Positions 15,489 through 22,304 of a stretch of 64,000 nt of DNA are shown piece after piece (position 1 is the first letter of the stretch; every line of letters starts with the position of its first letter). The stretch is from positions 248,001 through 312,000 of the forward strand of contig NZ_ASJB01000042.1 in the NCBI RefSeq assembly GCF_000478275.1, written 5' to 3'. The notes beneath the pieces are model-generated. The model was not told the DNA's origin. It saw only the letters and a program-made list of their open reading frames with translations, and made no database searches. The stretch is from Amycolatopsis orientalis DSM 40040 = KCTC 9412. GTDB lineage: Bacteria; Actinomycetota; Actinomycetes; Mycobacteriales; Pseudonocardiaceae. The position numbers were made by a program, and so were the translations under genes.

Positions 15489-15523
15489 ACGGGTAGCGGT
15501 GCCGTGCGGGCGCCGCTACCCGT
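15489..15523. terminator. Hairpin between repeat-protein gene and fgd
   Basis: A perfect 11-bp stem ACGGGTAGCGG/CCGCTACCCGT (15489-15499 and 15513-15523) with a 13-nt loop lies between two convergent stop codons (15478 and 15530) and can serve both. Confidence 0.75.
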
Positions 15524-15529
15524 TCCGGG

Positions 15530-16534
15530 TCAGCCGAGTTCGCGCAACCCGGGGACGACCTGCTCCGAGAACGAACGCAGGAACCGCTCCTGGTCGTGGC
15601 CGGGACCGTGGAAGACGAGGTGGTTGAACCCCGCCTCGACGTAGGGCTTGATCTGCTCGACGGCGTCGGCCGGATCGGAGGTGACGATCCAGCGGCGGGC
15701 GACCTGCTCGATCGGCAGCGCGTCCGCGGCCTTCTCCATCTCCGCCGGGTCCTCGATGCCCGCCTTCTGTTCCGGGGTGAGCGAAAGCGGTGCCCAGAAC
15801 CGGGTGTTCTCCAGCGCCTGCGCCGGATCCGGGTCGTAGGACAGTTTGATCTCGATCATCTTGTCGATGTCGCCGGTGCTCCGGCCCACCTGCTCGGCGC
15901 CTTCGGCGACCGCCGGGAGCAGCTTCTCGGTGTAGAGGTCCATCCCCTTGCCGCTGGTGCAGATGAAGCCGTCACCCTGCTTGCCGACGTACTTCGCCAT
16001 GACCGGGCCGCCGGCCGCGATGTAGATCGGCACCCCGCCCTCGGGACGGTCGTACACGGTGGCGTCGGTGGTCTGGTAGTACTCGCCCTCGAAGGTCACC
16101 CGCTCCTCGGACCACAGTTTGCGCATCAGCTCGATCGCCTCGCGCAGCCGCGCGAACCGCTCCTTGAACGCGGGCCACTCGATCCGGGCCACCGCGACCT
16201 CGTTGAGCGCCTCGCCGCTGCCGACGCCGAGCAGGATCCGGCCCGGGTACAGGCTGCCGAGGGTGCCGAACGCCTGCGCCACCACGGCCGGGTTGTAGCG
16301 GAACGTCGCGGTCAGCACGCTGGTGCCGAGGACCACCCGTTCGGTGCGCTCGCCGACCGCCGCCATCCACGCGAACGAGAACGGCGCGTGCCCGCCCTGA
16401 TGCCGCCAGGGCTGGAAATGGTCGCTGACCATCACGCTGTCCAGCCCGACCTGCTCGGCGAGCACGGAGTACTCGACGAGGTCGCGCGGGCCGAACTGCT
16501 CGGCCGACGCCTTGTAACCGATCTTCAGTGCCAT
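15530..16534 (-). CDS. fgd: F420-dependent glucose-6-phosphate dehydrogenase
   Basis: 334 residues, near full length against the 336 of the mycobacterial enzyme. It oxidises glucose-6-phosphate to 6-phosphogluconolactone while reducing F420, supplying F420H2 to the LLM oxidoreductases. Visible marks are the active-site strand [10 protein letters not shown] (Asp, His and Trp near 38-43), [15 protein letters not shown] (Glu near 108) and [20 protein letters not shown] at 16534 begins [19 protein letters not shown], which matches the start expected for the family. It stands alone, convergent with the repeat-protein operon. Related F420 sugar-phosphate or hydroxymycolic-acid dehydrogenases are the alternative. 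Confidence 0.93.
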   Translation of the reverse strand: MALKIGYKASAEQFGPRDLVEYSVLAEQVGLDSVMVSDHFQPWRHQGGHAPFSFAWMAAVGERTERVVLGTSVLTATFRYNPAVVAQAFGTLGSLYPGRILLGVGSGEALNEVAVARIEWPAFKERFARLREAIELMRKLWSEERVTFEGEYYQTTDATVYDRPEGGVPIYIAAGGPVMAKYVGKQGDGFICTSGKGMDLYTEKLLPAVAEGAEQVGRSTGDIDKMIEIKLSYDPDPAQALENTRFWAPLSLTPEQKAGIEDPAEMEKAADALPIEQVARRWIVTSDPADAVEQIKPYVEAGFNHLVFHGPGHDQERFLRSFSEQVVPGLRELG

Positions 16535-16911
16535 CCGGGGTCACCACCTGGGCTCAAGGGTTGTTCTCCCTCACCTTGGCACAGAGTCGATCAGGTCCGC
16601 CCCTGCTTCGACCGCGCGAAGGGTGTCGGGAACACCACTCGGATGGCGGGAATGCGGAGCGCGTGCCGGTGGGGGCACTCGCGATTCCGGGCCGGACGTG
16701 GAAATGCCCCGTACCCACCCTCACCTTCCGGGACCGGCACGTGGTGATGAACTGTGCCGTTTGCGCCGTCACCTGTGCGCCGTGCTGGGCTGAGTTGTGA
16801 TCGGGGAGTCGAACCCCACGCTGCCCACCACGTACCAGGCGAGCCGGTGAAACCGCCGGCCCTCGGCTTGTGCCCGCTTCCCGGAGGGCTACCCGCTTTC
16901 CACGTCCGGCC
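16535..16911. other. 377-bp intergenic region between fgd and the DIP1984-like gene
   Basis: No frame with convincing codon bias. It holds the fgd promoter side (16535-16600) and, near 16801-16816, a T-arm-like segment read on the minus strand (GGGTTCGACTCCC) that is not part of a foldable tRNA (see rejected items). Confidence 0.5.
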
Positions 16912-17412
16912 TCAGTCGAGGAGGTCGGTTTCCCAGTTGACGCGCTGGATCCGGACGTCGACCGCCCGGATCTCCTCCGCGACCCGGTCCGCGCGCGACC
17001 GCAGTTCCGCGACGGGGAGCGCGGAGAAGTACCGCAGTTCCGAACGGAGTTGACGGCCGTAGCCGCCCTGGTTGCGGCCCGCCGCGGCGTCGGCGGCCGC
17101 GGTGAGGACGCCGTGCCGGAGGCGGAGGACGTCGCGGCGCGCGATCGCGTCGGTGATCGTGCCTTCCCCGAGCGGGGTCGCGGCGTTCGTCCGGTTGATC
17201 CGCTGGATCAGCGATTCCAGTTCGTCCAGCGTTGTTTCGGCTTCGGCGAGCAGGGCGACCGCGTCTTCGGCGGGCTCCTCACCCTCTTGGTGCCGCGCGT
17301 TGTCGACGATCCGGGCGCGCAGTTGCTCCACCTTCTTCGTCGCGTCGGCGCGCAAGGCGAGCGCTTCGGCCAGCTTGATCCGGTTGGCACCGGCTCCCTT
17401 CGTTTCGGACAT
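16912..17412 (-). CDS. DIP1984-family protein
   Basis: 166 residues. The sequence IKLAEALALRADATKKVEQLRARIVDNARHQEGEEPAED, then LIQRINRTNAATPLGEGTITDAIARRDVLRLRHG, follows the pattern of the small helical DIP1984/septicolysin-like family of actinobacteria and firmicutes, whose function is unsettled. It is predicted to be a cytosolic coiled-coil. ATG at 17412 begins MSETKGAG; the longer ORF continues upstream through an unrelated stretch opposite the copper-protein gene and is not supported. No operon partner is seen. Confidence 0.85.
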   Translation of the reverse strand: MSETKGAGANRIKLAEALALRADATKKVEQLRARIVDNARHQEGEEPAEDAVALLAEAETTLDELESLIQRINRTNAATPLGEGTITDAIARRDVLRLRHGVLTAAADAAAGRNQGGYGRQLRSELRYFSALPVAELRSRADRVAEEIRAVDVRIQRVNWETDLLD

Positions 17413-17544
17413 GCCGGAAGTATCGCGAAGATCGACGGGGAGAGCATTCGATTTTCCGGCTGAAGACGCCGAGATCCCTGCTTCCCCAGGTGTGGAAACG
17501 GGCCGGACGGGGTACTCCTCCAGGCCCGAATCCAGGAGGTGTGG

Positions 17545-17958
17545 ATGACCACGACCGACGACATGCTGCGCAGCCATCCCGGCGACCTGGCCCCACTCGA
17601 CGAGGGGGCGCTCGCGCGCTGCGTCGAAGCATGTCTCGCGTGCGCCCAGGCGTGTGTCGCCTGCGCGGACGCCTGTCTCTCCGAGCCGGACGACGTCGTC
17701 CCGGCCTTGCGCGCCTGTATCCGGCTGACCCAGGACTGCGCCGACTTCTGCACGGCGGCCGCGAGAGCGGTCTCCCGCCAGACCGGCGCCGACCACACGG
17801 TGCTGCGCGCGGTCCTGCGCGCCTGCGTGACGATCTGCGGTGCCTGCGCACGCGAATGCGAGACCCACGCCGGACGGCACGACCATTGCCGCGTCTGCGC
17901 GGAACAGTGCCGCGCGGGCGAGAAGGCCTGCCAGGACCTGCTCGACACCTTGCCCTGA
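17545..17958 (+). CDS. Cys-rich four-helix-bundle copper-binding protein
   Basis: 137 residues with about 17 cysteines in CxxxC and CxxC spacings: CVEACLACAQACVACADACL near the N-terminus, CIRLTQDCADFC, CVTICGACARECETH and CRVCAEQCRAGEKACQ. This is the pattern of DUF326/Csp-type four-helix bundles that store cuprous copper in the cytosol, here without a signal peptide. ATG at 17545 has AGGAGG five nucleotides upstream (17534-17539); the GTG at 17539 would overlap that site. No copper-regulator gene is adjacent. Confidence 0.88.
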   Translation: MTTTDDMLRSHPGDLAPLDEGALARCVEACLACAQACVACADACLSEPDDVVPALRACIRLTQDCADFCTAAARAVSRQTGADHTVLRAVLRACVTICGACARECETHAGRHDHCRVCAEQCRAGEKACQDLLDTLP

Positions 17959-17960
17959 CA

Positions 17961-17998
17961 CGAAAGGGGCCCCACGCGTGCGGGGCCCCCTTTTCCGT
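17961..17998. terminator. Strong GC hairpin with flanking A/T tracts
   Basis: GAAAGGGGCCCCACG pairs with CGTGCGGGGCCCCCTTTTC, giving a stem of about 15 bp flanked by an A run on one side and TTTT on the other. It is a bidirectional terminator between the convergent copper-protein (17958) and CBS (18010) genes. Confidence 0.88.
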
Positions 17999-18009
17999 GA
18001 CGGCGGAAC

Positions 18010-18426
18010 TCAGTCGTAGGACAGCGCCTCGACCAGTTCCCCGCTGTCCGGGTTGGGCAGCGCCTTGGCCACGTCGGCCTGCGCGACGATCCCGACGAGC
18101 TTGTGCCCGTCGATCACCGGCAGCCGCCGGACCTTGTGGTTCGCCATGGTGCGCATGATCTCTTCGGCGTCGTCGTCCGCACCGATCGTCACCGCTTCAC
18201 CCTGCGCCAGTTCCGAGGCGTGCAAAGCCCTCGGGTCCTTGCCCTCGGCCAGGACCTTCACCACGATGTCGCGGTCGGTCAGCATGCCCTGGAGCTTGCC
18301 GTCCTCCCCGCAGATCGGCAGCGCGCCGACCGAGTGGGAGGCCATCTTCTTCGCCGCTTCGAGGACGGTTTCGGAGCCGGACACACAGGTCGCGTCCGCT
18401 GTCATGATGTCCCGCGCGGTAGTCAT
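18010..18426 (-). CDS. CBS-domain-pair protein
   Basis: 138 residues made of two CBS motifs. The first (about 8-60) includes VLEAAKKMASHSVGALPICGEDGKLQGMLTDRDIV, and the second (about 74-128) includes EEIMRTMANHKVRRLPVIDGHKLVGIVAQADV. Stand-alone CBS pairs bind adenine nucleotides and modulate partners. The nearest same-strand gene is the Zn-alcohol dehydrogenase 62 bp upstream, so the two may be cotranscribed. The pairing recalls dormancy or stress-linked Hrp1-like proteins of mycobacteria (inference). Confidence 0.9.
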   Translation of the reverse strand: MTTARDIMTADATCVSGSETVLEAAKKMASHSVGALPICGEDGKLQGMLTDRDIVVKVLAEGKDPRALHASELAQGEAVTIGADDDAEEIMRTMANHKVRRLPVIDGHKLVGIVAQADVAKALPNPDSGELVEALSYD

Positions 18427-18488
18427 CCTTCACTCCCTTCGTTGAGGATCCGCTGCTATCGGGTACCCGCTGCGCGCGAACCGACACC

Positions 18489-19682
18489 TCAAGCCGCCGA
18501 AGGCCGCAGAAGGATCTTGACCGCGCCGTCCTGTTTCTTCTGGAAGATCTCGTAGGCGTGCGGCGCCTCGTCCAGCGGCAGCTTGTGCGTCGCGAAACCC
18601 TCGACACCGAGGGGGTCGGCGTCGTCGGTGACCAGCGGCATGACGTCGTCGATCCAGCGCCGGACGTTGGCCTGCCCCATCCGCAGCGTGATCTGCTTGT
18701 CGAACAGTTCCATCATCGGCAGCGGGTCGAGCATGCCGCCGTAGACACCGCTCAGCGAGATCGTGCCGCCACGCCGGACCGCGTCGATGGCCGCGTACAC
18801 CACGCTGAGCCGGTCGATCGCGGCCTTCTCGGTGATCTTCGCGCCGATCGGATCGGGCAGGAGGCCGACGAGGTTCTGCGCGAGCCGCCCGACCGGGGCG
18901 CCGTGCGCCTCCATGCCGACGGCGTCGATCACCGAGTCCGCTCCCCGGCCGTCGGTGGCCTCGCGGATGAGGTCGCCGATGTACTTGTGCTCGCGCGTGT
19001 CGTAGGTGACGACCCCGGCCGCGGCCGCCTTCGCGAGGCGTTCGGGCACCAGGTCGATGCCGATGACCTTGCCCGCGCCCCGGTGTTTCGCGATGCGGCA
19101 GCAGAACTGCCCGATCGGGCCCAGCCCGAAGACGACGACCGTGCCGCCCTCGGGGATGTTCGCGTAGTCGACGGCCTGCCACGCCGTCGGCACGACGTCG
19201 GACAGGTAGACGAACCGCTCGTCCGGCGGGCCGTCGGGCACCTTGATCGGGCCGTACTGCGCCTGGGGCACGCGCAGGTATTCGGCCTGGCCACCGGGAA
19301 CCTGGCCGTAGAGCTTGGTGTAGCCGAGCAGCGCCGCGCCCTTGCCGCGGTCGGTGACCTGCGTGGTCTCGCATTGCGACTGCAGGCCGCGCTCGCACAT
19401 GAAGCAGTGGCCGCAAGAGATGTTGAAGGGCACCACGACGCGGTCGCCGGGCTTGAGGCCCGTCACCTCGCTCCCGACCTCTTCGACCACGCCCATCGGC
19501 TCGTGCCCGAGGATGTCGCCCTCGTCGATGAAGGCACCGAGGACCTCGTACAGATGCAGGTCGGACCCGCAGATCCCGGTCGAGGTGATCCGGACGATGG
19601 CGTCGGTCGGTTCGACCAGCTTCGGATCGGGCACGGTGTCCACCCGGACATCGCGTTTGCCGTGCCAGGTGACGGCCTTCAT
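18489..19682 (-). CDS. Zinc-dependent alcohol dehydrogenase
   Basis: 397 residues, medium-chain dehydrogenase family. Catalytic zinc ligands lie in GICGSDLHLYE and GHEPMG (about 37-65), structural zinc cysteines in CGHCFMCERGLQSQC (about 90-104), and the NAD-binding motif in VFGLGPIGQFCCRIAKHRG with IGID closing the first beta-alpha-beta unit (about 186-212). The extended length with an insertion resembles glutathione-independent formaldehyde dehydrogenase or FDH-like threonine dehydrogenase relatives; the natural substrate cannot be told. ATG at 19682 begins MKAVTWHGKRDVRV, the canonical family start. Confidence 0.93.
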   Translation of the reverse strand: MKAVTWHGKRDVRVDTVPDPKLVEPTDAIVRITSTGICGSDLHLYEVLGAFIDEGDILGHEPMGVVEEVGSEVTGLKPGDRVVVPFNISCGHCFMCERGLQSQCETTQVTDRGKGAALLGYTKLYGQVPGGQAEYLRVPQAQYGPIKVPDGPPDERFVYLSDVVPTAWQAVDYANIPEGGTVVVFGLGPIGQFCCRIAKHRGAGKVIGIDLVPERLAKAAAAGVVTYDTREHKYIGDLIREATDGRGADSVIDAVGMEAHGAPVGRLAQNLVGLLPDPIGAKITEKAAIDRLSVVYAAIDAVRRGGTISLSGVYGGMLDPLPMMELFDKQITLRMGQANVRRWIDDVMPLVTDDADPLGVEGFATHKLPLDEAPHAYEIFQKKQDGAVKILLRPSAA

Positions 19683-19780
19683 GATGCTCCCTCCGGCGAA
19701 TGCGGCGAATGGCTCTGTCGCCCGCCGGATGCCCGGATGCGCATCCGGCAAACCTCGCCGGTCCGTGGCACCGTGGAAGG

Positions 19781-20140
19781 ATGCGAACCCGGATGCTCGC
19801 CGTCGCCGTCGACTGCCGAGAAGCCGAAGCACTGGCCGCGTTCTGGAAGGAGGCACTCGGCTATCCCGAAACCGAGCGCTGGACCGACGGCCACGGCGTG
19901 ACCTACGTCGAAGTGAAGAGCCCTGGCCTGCCGAGCCTGCTCTTCCAGCCGGTCCCCGAGGAGAAGTCCGGCAAGAACCGGCTGCACCTCGACCTCGCCC
20001 CGACCGAACTCGAGCAGCGCGAAGAGGTCGCCAGGCTCGTGTCACTCGGCGCCAAGATCATCGACGACCCCGAGTCCGACCACTGGGTGGTCATGAGCGA
20101 CCCGGAAGGCAACGAGTTCTGCGTGCTGCCCCGGCACTGA
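19781..20140 (+). CDS. VOC/glyoxalase-superfamily protein
   Basis: 119 residues: AVAVDCREAEALAAFWKEALGYPE at the start, FQPVPEEKSGKNRLHLDLAP in the middle (the metal-ligand His region), and VVMSDPEGNEFCVLP at the end, the typical two beta-alpha-beta-beta-beta units of the superfamily with the C-terminal Glu. Substrate unknown. ATG at 19781 directly follows GGAAGG; an ATG at 19793 would have better spacing, so the start may be 4 residues later. Divergent from the alcohol dehydrogenase by 98 bp. Confidence 0.88.
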   Translation: MRTRMLAVAVDCREAEALAAFWKEALGYPETERWTDGHGVTYVEVKSPGLPSLLFQPVPEEKSGKNRLHLDLAPTELEQREEVARLVSLGAKIIDDPESDHWVVMSDPEGNEFCVLPRH

Positions 20141-20163
20141 GGCGTCCTGTGTCCCGTGTGGAC

Positions 20164-20364
20164 TCAGGCGGCCTCTTCGCCGGATCCGGTCGCGGGCGCG
20201 GCGTGCAGCCCGAGCATCTCCAGCAGCATCCGGCAATCGGTCGCGTCGCGGGCGTTCGCGACCACCGTTTCGGTCGCCTTGCGCAGCACGGCCGCGCGCA
20301 CGGCCGTTTCCCCGCCGTCGACCAGTTCCCCGGCCGGGCGCAGTGCTTCGTACGGGTTCCCCAT
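20164..20364 (-). CDS. Small conserved-looking actinobacterial protein (66 aa)
   Basis: 66 residues, MGNPYEALRPAGELVDGG... with a helical core (ETVVANARDATDCRMLLEMLGLH). ATG at 20364 is preceded on its own strand by GGTGGAGGTGGGTC, a strong ribosome binding site, and third positions are GC-rich. I do not recognise a named family. It is hidden inside a long spurious ORF of the same frame. It is divergent from the GNAT gene and convergent with VOC. Confidence 0.72.
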   Translation of the reverse strand: MGNPYEALRPAGELVDGGETAVRAAVLRKATETVVANARDATDCRMLLEMLGLHAAPATGSGEEAA

Positions 20365-20493
20365 GACCCACCTCCACCCTTCCCTTTCGTTGATACCTGA
20401 TTTCGGCTGAGAACACCCCCTGTTTTCTTGCGGTTCCCGGCGCCGCTCACGTTCTAGACTGGCGCCACTCGAAACGAGCGGACGGAGCGGGAA

Positions 20494-21000
20494 CTGACCA
20501 CCGAGTTGCGCGGGGAGATCGTGATACTGGCCCCGGTCACCGAAGCCCACGTCCCGGAACTGCGGCGGATCATCGGCACGGCCGAGGTCAGGGCGCGCTG
20601 GGGCTCGGTGGACGATTCCCCCACCTGGCCGTTCGACGACCCCCTGACGACCTGCTTCACCGTCCTGGAAGACGGCGCCGTCCGGGGCCTGGTCCAGTAC
20701 GGCGAAGAAGAGGACCCGATGTACCGGCACGCGTCGGTCGACCTCTTCCTCGACCCGGCGGCGCACGGCCGCGGGCTGGGCACGGACACCGTCCGCACGA
20801 TGGCCCGCCACCTCGTGCACGATCGCGGGCATCACCGGCTGGTGATCGACCCCGCCGTGGACAACGACGCCGCGATCCGCTGTTACAAGGCCGTCGGCTT
20901 CCGCGAGGTCGGCGTGATGCGCCGTTACGAACGCGACACCGAGGGCGACGGCTGGCACGACGGGTTGCTGATGGACTTGCTCGCCGAAGACCTCACGTAG
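20494..21000 (+). CDS. GNAT N-acetyltransferase (AAC(6')-like)
   Basis: About 168 residues. The acetyl-CoA motif is HGRGLGTDTVRTMARHL (Q/RxxGxG/A type), with VIDPAVDNDAAIRCYKAVGFREVGVMRRYERD following. This and the ending WHDGLLMDLLAEDL resemble aminoglycoside 6'-acetyltransferase relatives of actinobacteria; resistance is not implied without testing. The start is unusual: homolog-like MTTELRGE would require CTG at 20494 (CTG ACC ACC GAG TTG), preceded by GGAGCGG, whereas the TTG at 20506 has no good ribosome binding site. The 3' end overlaps the convergent EamA gene by 76 bp. Confidence 0.82.
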   Translation: MTTELRGEIVILAPVTEAHVPELRRIIGTAEVRARWGSVDDSPTWPFDDPLTTCFTVLEDGAVRGLVQYGEEEDPMYRHASVDLFLDPAAHGRGLGTDTVRTMARHLVHDRGHHRLVIDPAVDNDAAIRCYKAVGFREVGVMRRYERDTEGDGWHDGLLMDLLAEDLT

Positions 21001-21860
21001 CGCGTCAGCGCGACACCGAGCAGCACCACCGCCATCCCGGCGAGCACGCGCGGGCCGAGGTCCTCGCCGAGGACCACCGCGCCCAGCGCGACCGAAACGA
21101 CCGGCAGCAGGTAGCCGACCGTCGCCGCGGAGGTCGCGCCTTCGTCCTCGATGAGCCGGTAGTTGAGATAGAAGGTGACGCCGGTGCCGAAGATCCCGAG
21201 GACGACGACGGCGATCAGCGCGGTCACGTTCAGCGGCCCGGTCGGCGTCGCGTCGAACGGCAGCGCGAGCGCGCTGAGCCCGGTGGCGGTCAGCAGCTGC
21301 GCGGCCGAGATCGCGATCGGCCCGCCCTCGCCGACGAGTTTCCGTCCCATGTAAGCGAAAGCGACGGCATAGCTGACACCGGCGCCGAGCAGGGCCAGCG
21401 TCCCCCAGCCGAGCAGGCCGCTCTTCTGCCACGGCGCGAAGATCAGCAGGATCCCGGCGAAACCGAGGACCAGCCCGCCGACCCGGACCGGCGTGACGCG
21501 GCGTTCGCCGCCGATCCCGATGCCGATCAGCAACGACCACAGTGGGGTCGTCGCGTTCATCACCCCGGCGACCCCGGAATCCACGGTCAGTTCACCGATG
21601 CTGAACAACGCGAACGGCAAGGCGTTGCAGAAGAAGGCGGCGACGAGCAGCCTGCCCCAGATCCGGCGGCCCCGCGGAAGGCGCTGTCCGGCCCAGCGGC
21701 TCAGCACGAGGAGGACGGCCGCGCCGAGGGCGCAGCGGACGACGGTGACCTGGATGGGCGACAGCCCGGTCAACGCGAGTTTGATCCACAGGAATCCCGA
21801 TCCCCACAGGAGGGCGAGAACGCCCATCCGGACCAGGGTTCCTGGCGCGCCGATGCTCAC
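20925..21860 (-). CDS. EamA/DMT-family transporter
   Basis: 311 residues with about ten membrane helices in two EamA repeats: MGVLALLWGSGFLWIKLALTGLSPIQVTVVR at the N-terminus and ATTPLWSLLIGIGIGGERRVTPVRVGGLVLGFAGILLI in the first half, repeated in TSAATVGYLLPVVSVALGAVVLGEDL. These export metabolites or amino-acid-like compounds. GTG at 21860 has AAAGGA six nucleotides upstream. About 200 nt upstream on the same strand are a 6-codon ORF (22063-22083) and a wobble-paired hairpin (21977-22007), so leader-peptide control is conceivable. A much longer ORF in this frame is an antisense shadow of the STAND gene. Confidence 0.9.
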   Translation of the reverse strand: MSIGAPGTLVRMGVLALLWGSGFLWIKLALTGLSPIQVTVVRCALGAAVLLVLSRWAGQRLPRGRRIWGRLLVAAFFCNALPFALFSIGELTVDSGVAGVMNATTPLWSLLIGIGIGGERRVTPVRVGGLVLGFAGILLIFAPWQKSGLLGWGTLALLGAGVSYAVAFAYMGRKLVGEGGPIAISAAQLLTATGLSALALPFDATPTGPLNVTALIAVVVLGIFGTGVTFYLNYRLIEDEGATSAATVGYLLPVVSVALGAVVLGEDLGPRVLAGMAVVLLGVALTRYVRSSASKSISNPSCQPSPSVSRS

Positions 21861-21976
21861 GTTGATCCTTTCGCCGGGCTGCTCGATACCTCTCCAAGCT
21901 GCCTCGGCGAACCCGACAGGACAAGTGAAAAGATCTTCACCGACGTTAAGGGGTGCTACATGTTCCGAACGGTCAC

Positions 21977-22007
21977 GGCCGTGGCCGCCGGGAAGGCGAC
22001 CACGACC
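21977..22007 (-). other. Strand-specific hairpin downstream of a 6-codon ORF
   Basis: On the minus strand GGTCGTGGTCGCC pairs with GGCGGCCACGGCC over 13 bp around a TTCCC loop, using two U.G wobbles; on the plus strand those positions would be C/A mismatches. The structure is therefore best in minus-strand RNA. It lies 56 nt after the tiny ORF and 117 nt before the EamA start, so it could be a terminator of the mini-transcript or an attenuator. Confidence 0.55.
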
Positions 22008-22062
22008 GGCTCCGAGGAGATCAGTACTCGCCCGGTTGCTCGCAAGGCGGAACAGGGCCTGC

Positions 22063-22083
22063 TCACATTTCACGGTCGCGCAT
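22063..22083 (-). CDS. Six-codon ORF MRDREM with a very strong ribosome binding site
   Basis: ATG CGC GAC CGT GAA ATG TGA follows GAGGGAGGTGGATC on the minus strand, a site that would drive heavy initiation though only six codons follow. The same GAGGGAGGTG context precedes the two DNNW mini-ORFs at 40598-40709, which also begin M-R/Q-D. It lies in the 444-bp gap (21861-22304) between the EamA transporter downstream and the divergent STAND regulator. It may be a leader peptide for the EamA gene or a signalling peptide for the TPR-containing regulator; both are inference. Confidence 0.45.
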   Translation of the reverse strand: MRDREM

Positions 22084-22187
22084 GATCCACCTCCCTCTCG
22101 ACGGGCGCACCGGTGGGGAACGGGCGCGTTCTCGCACAGTTTGGAGGCTTTCTTTCCTTCTCCGCACACCCGGTGGCCGTGTTGTGA

Positions 22188-22200
22188 CCCATGTAATGGG
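22188..22200. promoter_or_regulatory. Palindrome CCCATGTAATGGG upstream of the STAND regulator
   Basis: A 13-bp dyad (5-bp arms, 3-bp centre) sits 105 bp upstream of the STAND gene start and about as far from the tiny ORF, a sensible place for an operator serving both directions. TTGTGA directly upstream could be a -35-like element. The remaining gap holds no gene that I can see. Confidence 0.4.
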
Positions 22201-22304
22201 AAGGTTGTCGCGCGCGGAGCCATTCCGCCCAGCGTCGAATCGGCAGATGGCCCTGCCCGCCGTCGCGCCGGTATGGCACGATCTGCCGCGGAGCAGGGAG
22301 AAAG

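Noticed and set aside
16795..16850. T-arm-like sequence (minus strand GGGTTCGACTCCC) hinting at a tRNA gene
   Set aside because: The 3' acceptor strand would be ATCACAA, but no matching TTGTGAT lies at the required distance and no anticodon arm can be drawn. At best a tRNA fragment; not annotated.
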